Shown here piece by piece: positions 1 to 10,400 of a stretch of 64,000 bases of DNA. The stretch covers positions 76,587,713-76,651,712 of the forward strand of contig NC_030816.1 of assembly GCF_001704415.2 (NCBI RefSeq), read 5' to 3'. A model generated the notes under the pieces. That model saw only the letters and a program-made list of their open reading frames with translations. It was not told the origin of the DNA and searched no databases. Made by a program: the position numbers and the translations under genes. This stretch comes from Capra hircus (Eukaryota; Chordata; Mammalia; Artiodactyla; Bovidae). Positions within the stretch are counted from its first letter, which is position 1. Each line of letters starts with the position of its first letter.

Positions 1-59
1 ACTCAGCTAAGTGCTGGAATAGGAGATAGAAAAAATGATTGAAGTATGTCATTTGTAGC

Positions 60-338
60 AAGAAAGGTAGAGGTTGTCTAGAGGTTGTCATACTGAGTGA
101 AGTAAGTCAGACAAAAACAAATATTATATGAGATCACTTATATGTGGAATCTAAAAAAAAATGGTACAAATAATGAACTTATTTACAAAGCAGAGAGTCA
201 CAAATGTAGAAAATAAACCTGTGGTTATCAAGGAGGGAGAGATGGGGGATAAATTGGGAGATTGGGATTGCAGATTCTTTACCGTCTGAGTCACCAGGGA
301 AGCTCACGTATAAAATAGATAACTAATAACGACCTGGG
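60..338 (+). mobile_element. L1 LINE 3' fragment, upstream part
   Basis: The text around gagtgaagtaagtcag and tatatgtggaatctaaa is the conserved 3' end of artiodactyl L1. It is interrupted by a Bov-tA at 339 and resumes at 546. Confidence 0.85.
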
Positions 339-545
339 GCTTCCTTGGTGGCTCAGATGGTAAAGAATCTCCCTTCAGTGCAGGAGACCCAGGTTTGATC
401 CCTGGGTTGGGAAGATGCCCTGGAGAAGAGAATGGCTACCCACGCCAGTATTATTGCCTGTAGAATCCCATGGACAGAGGAGCCTGTCGGGCCAAAGTCC
501 CTGGGGTCACAAGAGTTGGACATGACTGAGCAACTAACACTTTCA
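339..545 (+). mobile_element. Bov-tA SINE inside L1
   Basis: tRNA-derived SINE in forward sense: it starts ggcttccttggtggctcaga, contains the B-box-like ggtttgatccctgg, and ends catgactgagcaactaacac. It splits an L1 3' end, so it is younger than that L1. Confidence 0.9.
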
Positions 546-729
546 CTTTCACACAAAGACCTACTGTACAGCACAGGGAACTCTACTCAATACTCTGTAA
601 TGACCTACATGGAAAAGGAATCTAAAAAGCTGTGGATATGTGTATAACTGATTCACTTCACTAGACACCTAAAACTAACACAACATTGTCAATCAACTAC
701 ACTCCAATGCAAATTTATAAAAAATGAAT
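546..729 (+). mobile_element. L1 LINE 3' fragment, downstream part
   Basis: It resumes with ctactgtacagcacagggaa and runs to the L1 end with cattgtcaatcaactacact, then an A-rich tail. Confidence 0.85.
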
Positions 730-1146
730 GAAGCGTGACTTCTACACTCAGGAATTTACTGTCTTAACAAATCAAAAGATAATTCAGGAAGAGTTGACCA
801 AATAGACCATTAGCGGTTTAATGAGAGGGCATGTTTACAATTTTTGGATAAAGTAGGTGAAATATTAGTTGAAAGCAGATATGAGATAGTTTCATTTCTT
901 CAATATGTGATAGTTTCATTTCTTCCTAGTAAATAATTGGTCTCTTAGGTGAAGGGACTAAGAGTTATAGCTGCATGTACTTCTCAGGCAATAAAATATA
1001 TCATAAACTGAAATATGAAAAAAAAATTCTATAGTGTACCTTAGCAGTAAAATCTTATTACAAAGTTTTAGATGATTTTCAGATGAATAATAACATAAAA
1101 ATAAATGGTTGAATATAAAATTAACCTTTACAAGTTGTTTTTTATT

Positions 1147-1164
1147 ATATATATATATATATAT
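1147..1164. repeat. (TA)n microsatellite
   Basis: An uninterrupted alternating AT run of about nine units in an AT-rich intron. Confidence 0.9.
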
Positions 1165-1416
1165 GCTGCTAAAAGATAGTTTTCACCAAAATATTTTTAA
1201 TAGAGCTTGCCCCAGGCATTTGTGGGTCATCTAAATGATAGCATTTCATGTCCCTATTTTATATAATCACAACAAGCTGTCAGAGTTAACAGTCTGGATG
1301 TGTTCTGATGGCTGAGCCCACGCAAGCGCTAAGAAAAGCAGCCGGTGACTCATTTGCTGCTGCTCTGCCGGCGGCGTGGGGGCCGCCTGCAGACGCTGGC
1401 TGGCCCAGCTGCACGT

Positions 1417-1418
1417 GC
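1417..1418 (-). promoter_or_regulatory. Possible GC-type 5' splice donor of E34
   Basis: Exon end ATGCAG is followed by gcacgt on the minus strand. It matches the donor consensus at +3, +5 and +6 but not +4. The competing GT (gtgcag, four bases on) would break the frame if the next exon begins in phase 0, as I recall for human nesprin-1. Confidence 0.55.
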
Positions 1419-1601
1419 CTGCATGATGTTGCACTGCTGGATGGCCGTGTGCTGGAGCCGGCTGGCCTCCTCCTGCAGGTGCAGAGCTGCGTGGCAGAGC
1501 GGCAGGCTGGTGACCACGTCCTCGGGGATCCGGAGCGCGCTCTGACAGACCTGCACCGCGTGGACTTTTGGCTTGAGTGACTCCATCTCAGACAGCAAAT
1601 G
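1419..1601 (-). CDS. SYNE1: SYNE1 exon E34 (residues 2672-2732), probable GC donor
   Basis: 183 bp, 61 codons, phase 0, acceptor tttcag. It begins HLLSEMESLKPKVHAVQVCQ and ends TAIQQCNIMQ. The sequence after CAG is gcacgtgcag. A GC donor at CAG keeps phase 0, whereas the GT four bases later would shift the frame. The following exon is outside the window, so this end is less certain than the others. The exon is GC-rich compared with its surroundings. Confidence 0.88.
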
Positions 1602-1707
1602 CTGAAAGTGCAAGTTCACATTCTAAATTTTAAAATTCTATATTTATACAATTTGATATCAATTTATTTATATAAGGTATATGTAGATATAAAATATACA
1701 TTTTTCC

Positions 1708-1957
1708 TGGGACTTTCCTGGGTGGTCCAGTGGTTAAGAATCCACCTTCCAATGCAGGGGACTCAGGTTCGATCCCTGGTCAGGGAACCAGAATCCCACA
1801 TGCTGTGCCTACACGCCACAACTCGTCCTACACGCCTACACGCCCGTGTGCCTCAACTCCTGAGCCCATGTGCTCTGGAGTCTGTGCTCTATAACAAGAG
1901 AGGCCCACACACCACAACAAAGACCCAGCACAGCCAAAAAGAAAAAAAAAAAAAAAT
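1708..1957 (+). mobile_element. CHR-type tRNA-derived SINE
   Basis: Forward copy starting near gactttcctgggtggtccag, with ggttcgatccctggtcaggg and ending in an A-rich tail (1941-1956). Its middle part carries a local duplication of the tacacgcc motif. This is the only plus-strand CHR copy seen. Confidence 0.8.
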
Positions 1958-2199
1958 TCCCATTTAAAAGATATATTCTAAAATATTTTTAAATTTTACA
2001 TTTTAATAGTTTATTTCAAAAGCAAGAGATAGTAACTAAATTACAGGTCTGTCCAAAGTTATAAAAATTTTCCCAGGAATTGTTTTTTTAATACTGCATA
2101 TAGTGCTCAGACAATAAGTTTAGAAATCACTTTTCCTAACTATCCTTTCTTTTTCAAAAATATAGCTCCCCCCTCATTTCCCCTGAATTATTTTTGCTT

Positions 2200-2201
2200 G
2201 C
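2200..2201 (-). promoter_or_regulatory. GC-type 5' splice donor of E33
   Basis: Reading on the minus strand, exon end CGACAG is followed by gcaagc. GC-AG introns are a known minor class recognised by the normal spliceosome, often with a strong flanking consensus as here (CAG before, AAG after). No in-frame GT alternative is seen nearby. Confidence 0.8.
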
Positions 2202-2324
2202 CTGTCGGTGAGAGAGTTGCTCCTTGAGACTTAGACGTCCAACTTCTGGAGAAGTCAGGGTTGTCTGGGCTTGCTCCAAAGCAACTTGTAAGTTTCTGAG
2301 CTCTGCTTCAAATTTTTTCATATC
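2202..2324 (-). CDS. SYNE1: SYNE1 exon E33 (residues 2631-2671), GC donor
   Basis: 123 bp, 41 codons, phase 0, acceptor ctctgcag. It begins DMKKFEAELRNLQVALEQAQ and ends LKEQLSHRQ. The frame continues past CAG only into non-nesprin residues (ASKNNS), which places the junction at CAG-gcaagc. That is a GC rather than GT donor, otherwise matching the donor consensus at +3 to +5. E34 continues the protein as expected. Confidence 0.92.
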
Positions 2325-2467
2325 CTGCAGAGTAAGAGTGACATCAATGTTGATATATAAGCACTTGAAGTCCAAAGTCATAGGTGGAGACTACTATCAT
2401 GTAAACAGGCAGTGAAACAAGAGGGAAAGGGGGAGGGGTACAACCATTAAAACAATGACATAGCCAT

Positions 2468-2905
2468 AGGACGTGACAAAAACGGATTAGAACCAACTAG
2501 GTCCAAGATGGCAGCAGATCTGACTTACAGTAGCCCTTGAGCCTCATTATATTCTATTGGTAATACATCAGCATCTAAATGACACGTGCACCAGCGCCAG
2601 AACAGTTTTAAGGCCAATCATAAGTTAAAAAATGGGTGGTGGCCCAGTTCCCGGAAATCCCCATTCTTTCCCCGCAAGATAATTGGAATAATCCTCCCAC
2701 TCATTAGTCTATGAAACTTCCCAGCCCATAAAAATAAACCACAATAGTTCGGGGCTCTCTCTCACCTTCTATGATGGCCCACACTCTGTGGAGTGTGTTT
2801 CTCTCTAAATAAATCCACTTCTTACCTATAACTTTCTCTCTCACTGAATTCTTTCTGCCTCAAGACATCCAAGAACCTCAGATTCACCAGGAACAGCATG
2901 ACCCC
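2468..2905 (+). mobile_element. Solo LTR, class I endogenous retrovirus-like
   Basis: Starts near tgacaaaaacggattagaac and carries LTR-like features: a tataaaa-like region, AATAAA at about 2809, and the pyrimidine-rich end typical of gammaretrovirus-derived MER4-like LTRs. No retroviral coding frame is present. Family assignment is from memory and approximate. Confidence 0.6.
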
Positions 2906-3420
2906 CTATTGGGTCTTCTGGGGCAGATCCTTCCCCCTATATCCTCTATTTTAGCTCCTCTTCAAAGTACCCAGATAATAGTATCTGATGTACATTTCCT
3001 GACTTGTTTTACAGATGTTAAAATCCCCCACCAAATGGATGGTGTTAACTACTTGATGACCAACAGCACACAGCTCCAGGCGTCCTGGAGCTTAAGGACT
3101 GATAATGTTAAGCCACCACCCTGTCACCCCACCATCAGCCAGTCAGAGAACTGTGCATGAGCTGATCACAGATGCTTCAAAACTCCTTCCTCATCTGGCC
3201 TTAAAAATGCTTTGCTGAAACCCTCCGAGATGTTATGGGTTTTTTGGACATGAGCTGTCTGCTTCCTTGCACAGCCCTGTAATAAACCTTTGTCTGCTTC
3301 AAACTCCAACGTATGGTACTGTGTGACCTCACCATGCGTCAGGCCTAAGAGGGTAACATTCATAGTCAAGAAGGCTCATTAGATGTGAACACTCTATGTG
3401 CACTTTCTGCCACCATTTGA
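2906..3420 (+). mobile_element. Second LTR-like fragment
   Basis: The sequence at 3080-3365 (ccagtcagagaactgtgcat, then AATAAA near 3281) looks like the 3' part of a different LTR. 2906-3080 may be connecting retroviral or unrelated sequence. No intact coding region is seen. Confidence 0.4.
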
Positions 3421-3442
3421 TTTTACCTTAAAAATGTATCTA

Positions 3443-3566
3443 TGAATTTTATTTTATTTTATGGTCACAGCATGTGGGATCTTGGCTCCCCAAGCCAGGG
3501 ACTGAACCCACGTCCTTTGCATTGGCAGCACAGAATCTTAACCACTGAACTGCTAAGGGCCTCCCA
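3443..3566 (-). mobile_element. CHR-type SINE
   Basis: Reverse copy: ggtcacagcatgtgggatct followed by aagccagggactgaacccac and aaccactgaactgc, the diagnostic CHR motifs read on the plus strand. Confidence 0.8.
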
Positions 3567-3585
3567 TCATTGTTGTTTTCAATGA

Positions 3586-3806
3586 TGTGTGTGCTCAGTC
3601 GCTCAGTCATGTCGGACTCTTTGCGACCCCCTGGACTATAGTCTGCCAGGCTCCTCTGTCCATGGAATTTTCCATGCAAGAATACTGAAGCGGGTTGCCA
3701 CTTCTTATTCCAGGGAATCTTCCCAACCCAGGGATCGAAACTGCATCTCTTGAGTCTCCTGCATTTCCAGGAGGGTTCTTTACCACTGTGCCACCCAGGA
3801 AGCCCA
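3586..3806 (-). mobile_element. Bov-tA SINE
   Basis: Full-length reverse copy, from gctcagtcgctcagtcatgt to ccacccaggaagccc. It ends about 50 bp from the E32 donor and its poly-A tract. Confidence 0.92.
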
Positions 3807-3854
3807 CAGTGATACACTTTTCCATTTAAATAACCTTTTTTTTTTTTTTTTTAC

Positions 3855-4040
3855 CTTGGCAGCATCATGGAGACTCTGTAAACGAATTTTGATCACCTGT
3901 CGCAGCTCCTCAGTCTCCCGTCCCAGGTCTGCCACTTGCTGAGACATTATTTCTGTATGGTACACACTATCGAGGTACTGTAATTTCTCAGTCATTGCTT
4001 CCAGATCATTGTGAATATCTTCAGATTCTTCTAGCATGGT
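3855..4040 (-). CDS. SYNE1: SYNE1 exon E32 (residues 2569-2630)
   Basis: 186 bp, 62 codons, phase 0, acceptor ctctag. It begins TMLEESEDIHNDLEAMTEKL and ends LQSLHDAAK. The donor is AAG-gtaaaa, running directly into a long A homopolymer (T-run on the plus strand at about 3836-3852), so it lacks the favoured G at +5. A SINE lies about 50 bp further on. Confidence 0.95.
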
Positions 4041-5280
4041 CTAGAGTGAATTATCAACATCCAGGACATTGGTAGGTAGGTAAAGAGGTAATCAGGACAG
4101 TATGGTGTAAAAACCATCAGATTGCCAAAGGGATAAGGAGATTTAATTTACATTTCCCATGCACACTGTGTATTTTATCGTGTTTAAACGTCACAGCCCT
4201 GTGCCTGTTTCCCACTTCCTGTCACCCACTTTTCAGAGAAAAAGAAATCAAAGGTGAGGAGCTGTAAACAATCTGTTGAGGCCATATGTGTTGAACCATA
4301 AGGCTAGTCCTCAGTCTGCCACCCCAAGCTACTCAGGACAGGAATATTCTAGCGGTGGTGATGCTCTGAGGCACTGGGTGTCTTCATCAGCTCACTGGCC
4401 TCTCTTTTCTCATATTCAACTAAAGAGATGCTTTTCTGCTCTCATATTCTATAGCTAAGCTCTAAGCATATATGGATCTAAGATACAAAAATAAGACTCA
4501 AATGCTTAAAGTGAGACAAAGGGGTAGAAACTATTTGGGATTAAACAAAGCCCTTGGCATTCAGGACAGCATCATCTATTGAGACTAACAAGCATATGAA
4601 TGGAATAATAAGCATATAATATACATTGTATGAGTAGAGTGAAAGGGAAGAAAGGGTTAAGGATGCCAGAAATGACAGGTGGTATTACCTGTAGGAGGGT
4701 TGGGAGAAGGCGTCCTGGAAAAGTCACATCTGAGCTAAGTCAGAGAATGTTTCTATTGGTACAGATGGAGAGGAAAAGGAAAGACCTTTTCTGCTGAAGG
4801 GACAGCGTAAGCAAAGGCACATAGGTGAGTGGGCACAAAATGTGCAGTTCCTGGGGCGTGCAATGCGTAAAGAGGAGAATGGGAGGCAGGACATCACTCT
4901 TTTGCAATAGATCCCTTTTTAAAAAGTAAAGTACATTGTTTTCTCTTGCAATATCATATACATATATTATAAAGCTTAGAAAACATTGAAAAATAAAGAA
5001 GATAAAATATTCCACAATCCCATACTCCAGGGATGACTTTAAATAAGGGATAACTGCTGTTCAATTTGGGTATAATTTTAGGTGTTTGAGATCATAAGAT
5101 ACCTACAATTTCTCATCTTTTTCGCCTGGCATTAAAACACATGCATTTTCTATGCATTGTTTTTGGATAAACTCAGTTTTCATTAATTCTTAAGGCAGGC
5201 AGACATGAAAGAACTCCCTGGAACACTGTGTACAGGCCGAGTTCTCTCCTGAGCATCTGTGTGAGGTCACCACCGACACC
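4041..5280. other. Intron E31-E32, old repeat traces
   Basis: 4140-4265 resembles MIR (tttcagagaaaaagaaatcaaagg). 4600-4880 resembles an ancient repeat family also seen near 30755 and 31160. The rest is unclassified. No exon is expected, because E31 and E32 join directly. Confidence 0.45.
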
Positions 5281-5816
5281 TGACCTCTGTCCGCCTGTGC
5301 CCTCGATGCACCCAACCCAGCCACCTGCCCAAGTCAGAAAAACCTGGCAACCATCCTGGGCTCCTTTCTCTCTTTTACCCACATCCAGAAGCCTCCAAGT
5401 CCAGATTTCTCGCTAGGTAAAGCCCCTTGATTTTCATCCTCTCAGCCTCCTAAGTGAGACTTTGTCACTGTCTACTGGAATATTGAAACCACTGTCTATG
5501 TTGTCTTACTTTCATCAATCTGTCTTCCACAGGCTTCTAAGTCATCTTCCTTAAACTATAGGTCGGAGCTTGTCACCTGCCTGCAGAATGTCTGTCAAAG
5601 GCTTAGAGTGACTTCAGGAGAAAGGCCAAGACCTCCATAGGCTCTCGTGGCCTGTCTTTGTCTTCTCTTATCTCTCTGGCCTCTTTCCAGCTCTCAGCAA
5701 AGCCCCTCCTCAGTGCACCAAGCAGAGCACCCCTCCCTCTTTCTGCTGGGATTTTCCCGTGCGTTTTAGGCTGTGTGTCTTTCAGCTTAGAGTCACCTTT
5801 TCCTTCCTTGTGCTGC

Positions 5817-6037
5817 TCTCTGCTAAGTCGTTTCAGTCGTGTCCGACTTTTTGTGACCCCCCAGGGACTGTAGCTTGCCAGGCTCTGCTGTTCATGGGAT
5901 TCTCCAGGCAAGAATACTGGAGTGGGTTGCTACGCCCTCCTCCAGGGGATCTTCCTAACCCAGCAATCAAGCCCACATCTCTTGCATCTCCTGCACTGGC
6001 TGGTAGGTTCTTTCTAACTAGTGCCACCCGGGATGCC
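5817..6037 (-). mobile_element. Bov-tA SINE within L2
   Basis: Reverse copy from ctctgctaagtcgtttcagt to ccacccgggatgccc. Confidence 0.92.
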
Positions 6038-6072
6038 CAGTTTCTTTCCTTCCTTAATCTAACCCGGCTCCT

Positions 6073-6288
6073 GGTGCTTAGTCACTCAGTCATGTCTGAC
6101 TCTCTGTGGCCCGCTGGACTGTAGCCCACCAGGCTCCTCTGTCCACGACATTTTCCAGGCAAGAATACTAGAGTTGGGTGCCATTTCCTGTTCCAGGGGA
6201 TCCTCCCAACCCAGGGAGCGAATCTGTGTCTCCTGGGTCTCTGCATTGGCAGGCGGATTCTTTACCACTAGTACCACCTGGGAACCCC
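6073..6288 (-). mobile_element. Bov-tA SINE within L2
   Basis: Reverse copy from tggtgcttagtcactcagtc to accacctgggaacccc. Only about 35 bp separate it from the preceding copy. Confidence 0.92.
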
Positions 6289-6420
6289 CTCTATCTCTTT
6301 TCTCCCTTCAATTATCAACTTCCTGGGGGCAAGGCAGGGAATATTCTTTGTATTCCAAATGCCTAACAAAATTCCCAGCTTTGGAAAGCACTCTATAAAC
6401 GTTTATTGAATAATAAATGA

Positions 6421-7369
6421 ATGAGAATAGGGGCTATTTTTAAAAACTAAAAAGAAGAAAACCTTCATGGTCAATTAAAACCTTCATGGTCTACATTCTA
6501 TCTTATTAAATCCAAAAATTTATTCAGAAAACCTTTTTTTAACATTATTTAAGTTTTCTTTAAAATTTCAGTATAGTCATTAATACTCATATAAAAAATT
6601 TGCTACATTTTGGATTACAGAGTAGTAATGTTTTGATGAGCATGATACATTTTCCAACTGTTTTTCAAAGAGATTTTACCAAGTTACCAACAGTGTCTGA
6701 GAGCTCTCGCTTCCTTCAATAGGAGCTTTTAAATAATAGTGTTGACAATGAAAATGCTTTCTTTTAAGTTTGCATTCTAGATCTCTCATGAGTATTTTCT
6801 TCATTGTCTACAACCAGTTGTAACTTAAATCTTGTCTGTTAATGCATAATGCAGATCTTCAAGCAGAACAACTCTGCAGTTGTTTAAGAAAGACTTCTTG
6901 AGAGGAGAGTGCAAGATTGATTAGAGAAGAATGATAAATACAGGAAAACCAATTAGGAGCCTGTTAAAGCGGGAAAATGAGGTTTTGATCTAGAACTCTG
7001 TCAACAGGAATGGAAAAAGGGATGTATTTAAATGACACGAGTATACATAAATCAGAACAAAAAAGAAAATCTAACATACTTGAGGATATCCATGTAACTT
7101 AAAGAAGGACCATTTTGTATTTGATGCCCTGATAACTGGGCTAAAAGATATCTGTATCTAACTCAAGCCTAAATTTAAAAAGATGAAATAATTTCCTGGA
7201 TGATATGGCCAAGAGAAAACTTCAGAGGAAGTGAAGTCATGCAGCCTCCATGTGGTGTGGACTCATTCCAGCTGGCCCCTACTTCCTGCAGGAGGTCAGC
7301 CCGCTGTGACCAGGCGGAAGCGCTGGAAGGAGGAGGCATGAGATTCAGGCTCTGACTGAGCCCACAGGT
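6421..7369. other. Intron E31-E32, unclassified stretch
   Basis: AT-rich, no recognisable repeat, RNA gene or splice-bounded frame seen. Confidence 0.5.
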
Positions 7370-7600
7370 GCCAGGCATTGTGCTTGATGATTGCACACAT
7401 GTTAAACCATTTGATCCTTCTGACAACTCTGCAATATGCATATCATTTACACCTCCATCTTACTGATGAGAAGACTGGATTCTGAAAGGCAAAGTAGTTT
7501 GCTCCAAAGTACACAGCCCTAAGTGGCAGGATGTGGTTTTCCCATCAGTCTGAGTCTAGAGCCTGTGATCTTTCCACCTGTCCCTACATCTCTTCCTAAG
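7370..7600 (+). mobile_element. MIR SINE
   Basis: ttactgatgagaagactgga followed by aaagtacacagccctaagtgg is the MIR core pattern, diverged. A pure A-run (about 7650-7664) follows. Confidence 0.65.
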
Positions 7601-7943
7601 GGTAGAATTTCCCACCATATCCCTGTGTACAATTGTTTCAAAGAAGCTGCAAAAAAAAAAAAAAAGATACTATATGGATGGTTATTTTTGGTCTTGGGGA
7701 ATGGAAATTTTAGAGGTGATAGAGGATATTTATTTACTTATTCAGTCTTATGAAATCTCATGGGTAGCTGCTTTTTTTTTTTTTCAGTCCCCAGGACAAG
7801 TTGTTAAAGCTACCTTGGCTTTCATTTCTCTTGGCATCTTCAATAATTTTTCATCATGTTCCTCCAAATTTTCTGTCAGTCTAGCCAGTTAAATCAAATT
7901 ACCCTCTTAGTTACCTTTTGAAAACTATTTTTCCTAAAGTTAC

Positions 7944-8081
7944 CTGATGTGAAATGTATTGTTCTCGAAGCTGGCTTGCAGAATTCCATGCAATCTTTCC
8001 ATGTACCAAGATTTTAGTTTTCTCAATCCACCTTAAAATTAACTCAAGCATTTCATTGTATTCTTCTAGATGGGATGTTGC
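7944..8081 (-). CDS. SYNE1: SYNE1 exon E31 (residues 2523-2568)
   Basis: 138 bp, 46 codons, phase 0, acceptor ttttcag and donor gtaact. It begins ATSHLEEYNEMLELILRWIE and ends with EQYISHQ. It was located by splice sites and frame continuity. The Trp in LRWIEK marks helix A. Confidence 0.94.
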
Positions 8082-8798
8082 CTGAAAAATAAATCATTAC
8101 CATTCAGATAAAAAATGGATACTCTGCTTCTTGAGCTAGAAATCAGTCTTCTATTTCTCTTTGGATACAATAATCCTGGCAGTTGATCATTATAATATCT
8201 ATGATATCTAAAGGTATAATGAAAAATAATTTCCTTATTGAAAACCTATTAAAGACTTCCCAGTGATGTTAGGATGAAGTCCCATTTCCTAATATGCTTG
8301 AATAATCTGTCTTAAAAAAAAAAAATCTCCACTCTCATCTCTTATTCCTCTGTATAGCTCTTCTCTCTCCCCTTTTTCATACTCTACCTTCACTGAGTAA
8401 GGAGGTGGTAGGTGGGGATTATAACTTTCAATATTATAATTTACCGGTTGCAAATTCTGATTTAACTCATGTTTGACTGCAGAAAAACAACACACTCAAT
8501 TTGTAAAAGTTCAGTCTATACTCTACTCAAAAATTATGATGAAGTGTGACCTGAACCAATTAAGTAAAGATTAAATAAAGACAAACATATATATATTCAT
8601 TAAAATGTCCATTTATATGAACACCTTTGTGAATGAATTTATAATATGGTTTGATATGAAGTCAGGTTTACATATATATATAAATCTTAGGAATACAGGC
8701 ATGATATGAGATAAACTACACTTAAATTACTCTTATTGTTGATAAGAAAATTGAATTTTGGCCATAGAGAATGTTGATTGCCAGCCTGGAAAGCATAC
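8082..8798. other. Intron E30-E31
   Basis: AT-rich with short (TA)n runs near 8590 and 8670. Nothing else recognised. Confidence 0.55.
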
Positions 8799-8981
8799 CT
8801 GGTTGAGCTTAGAGAGCTGGTTCTCGGCCTGTCTGATGGTCTGCTGGTGAAGTTCAGTCAGTTTTCCTATCTTCTTGGCCAGTGGTTTACCTAGCTGGCC
8901 ATTCTGTTCGGAGAATTTTTGCACTGCTTTATCCAGTTCCATTAATTTTAAGTGACAGCCATCTAATTCCTCTCCTAGCAC
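8799..8981 (-). CDS. SYNE1: SYNE1 exon E30 (residues 2462-2522)
   Basis: 183 bp, 61 codons, phase 0, acceptor catccag and donor gtatgc. It begins VLGEELDGCHLKLMELDKAV and ends NQLSKLNQ. GKPLAKKIGKLTELHQQTIR is a Lys-rich helix B segment. Confidence 0.97.
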
Positions 8982-9439
8982 CTGGATGGTCATCAAAAAG
9001 AAAGCACATTAGACTACTGAAAATACATTTTCCCAGATTTTCCGTAATCAGAAGGATTGTATTTTAAATGATTTTTATAAAAGCCAAACTCTGTAAAGAA
9101 AAATTCTACTATGATCTGCTCATTTCTGTTTCTTTGGTTGGAAAGGAAGAGCAGGATGTTTTGTAATTCTGGTGTTTATTTCCTATGAGGCTGAGAGAGC
9201 TAAAATTTTCCTTCTGTCCCACCCAAAAAGGATTAGTCACTTCACTCATTGGCAGAGTGAGAACACAGTTTTAAGTACCAAGAACATCCTTCATTTTGAA
9301 ATGTATATGTACTTAAGTTACTCAGCCATCATTTAGGCCTTTGACACTCTTTCTTCTTACCTACATATACATGCATATTTATGAATTCAGTTTAACTATG
9401 ATAATACATTATACTACTGTATTTATAAAATTTCTTTGT
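8982..9439. other. Intron E29-E30, repeat-free part
   Basis: No recognisable repeat. Ends at the compound SINE. Confidence 0.5.
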
Positions 9440-9726
9440 GCTGTGCTTAGTCACTCAGGCGTGTCCAGCTCCTTGAGATCCCATAGACTATAGCCCGCCA
9501 GGCTCCTCTTTCCATGCGGATTCTCCAGGCAAGAATACTGGAGTGGATTGCCCTGCCCCAGGGGACCTTCCCAACCCAGGGATCAAACCCAAGTCTGAGA
9601 CACCAGGAAAGCCTAAGAATACTGGAGGGGGCAGCCTATCCCTTCTCCAGGAAATTTTCCCAGTCCAGGAATTGAACTGGGGTCTCCTGCATTGCGGGCA
9701 AATTCTTCACAAGCTGAGCTACAAAC
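9440..9726 (-). mobile_element. Bov-tA SINE, compound
   Basis: Reverse copy starting tgtgcttagtcactcaggcg. After the expected ending at about 9613 (accaggaaagcc) the second half starts again (aagaatactggagggggcag) and runs to about 9726. It is either two overlapping insertions or an internal duplication. Confidence 0.85.
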
Positions 9727-9869
9727 TGCCTGCCTTTATTGTCTGGTTTTGATGAAGCCTGATAAGAAAGGTTTTATTTATTTTTTAGTATCTACAAAGT
9801 AAACTAATGCACCTAAAATATTTAAGGCATTGAATGGCACCCCTTATATTTCCACTTACTCTTCCTTAC

Positions 9870-10022
9870 CTTTTGGTCAGTTTTAGCTTGAACTAAATTA
9901 TCTGTCTTTGCTCTCAGCTTGGTTAGAATAGTTGTAAGATCTCTGGCTATCTTTTGAATTTGCTGGCTGAATTCCTGACTCATGGTCTTGCTCTGTTCAA
10001 CTTCTTTTACTTTGTCCTGGAT
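9870..10022 (-). CDS. SYNE1: SYNE1 exon E29 (residues 2411-2461)
   Basis: 153 bp, 51 codons, phase 0, acceptor tgtttag and consensus-like donor AAG-gtaagg. It begins IQDKVKEVEQSKTMSQEFS and ends with a segment rich in Lys, Thr and Gln (KTDQK). It has no internal Met-started frame of note, so it was found by splice sites and by the frame of its neighbours. Confidence 0.94.
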
Positions 10023-10279
10023 CTAAACAATCAATAAAAACAGGAAAACCAATGATGATTAAAACTGAATAATTAATACTAATAACTTCAAGGCATTGTA
10101 GGTCATCAGTGCTGCTTTGGTATCCATGTACCTCCTCAAACCATCCATGTGCTGTTACAAGCTCTCATGGTGTTCCTTGCAGCCTTACTTCCTGCCATTT
10201 TTATGTATTCACTGCACTTTCTGCTGCTATTTCAGCAAAGGAACTAGCAACACATGTACAATGATTCACTCATCAAGTG

Positions 10280-10400
10280 TTTACAGATAGCAATGTAGAT
10301 AGCTGAGTTTGAATTCTATCTTCTCCATTTACTGTGTGACTTAAACATACAAACTCTTCTAAGCCTTTTTCTTCATAAAATGGAAAATGCTTCCAGATAA
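10280..10400 (+). mobile_element. MIR SINE fragment
   Basis: gagtttgaattctatcttct, then tttactgtgtgacttaaaca and ttcttcataaaatggaaaat, matching the MIR 5' half. Confidence 0.65.

Larger units (their letters stand above)
730..1418. other. Intron after E34, mostly unclassified
   Basis: AT-rich sequence without a recognisable element apart from a (TA)n run at about 1147-1164. No open frame or splice-bounded exon is seen. Confidence 0.6.
5281..6420 (+). mobile_element. L2 LINE 3' region broken by two SINEs
   Basis: Pyrimidine-rich text around ggagcttgtcacctgcctgc and ctctctggcctctttccagc, and the end cgtttattgaataataaatg, are typical of the L2 3' end. Two Bov-tA copies sit inside it. Confidence 0.6.

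Noticed and set aside
339..420. tRNA-like sequences with A- and B-box resemblance in Bov-tA and CHR copies
   Set aside because: They are SINE heads derived from tRNA. They lack a complete cloverleaf and are followed by SINE bodies.
1308..1580. Plus-strand 90-codon frame over E34
   Set aside because: Exact antisense of the nesprin exon; the minus frame matches the protein.
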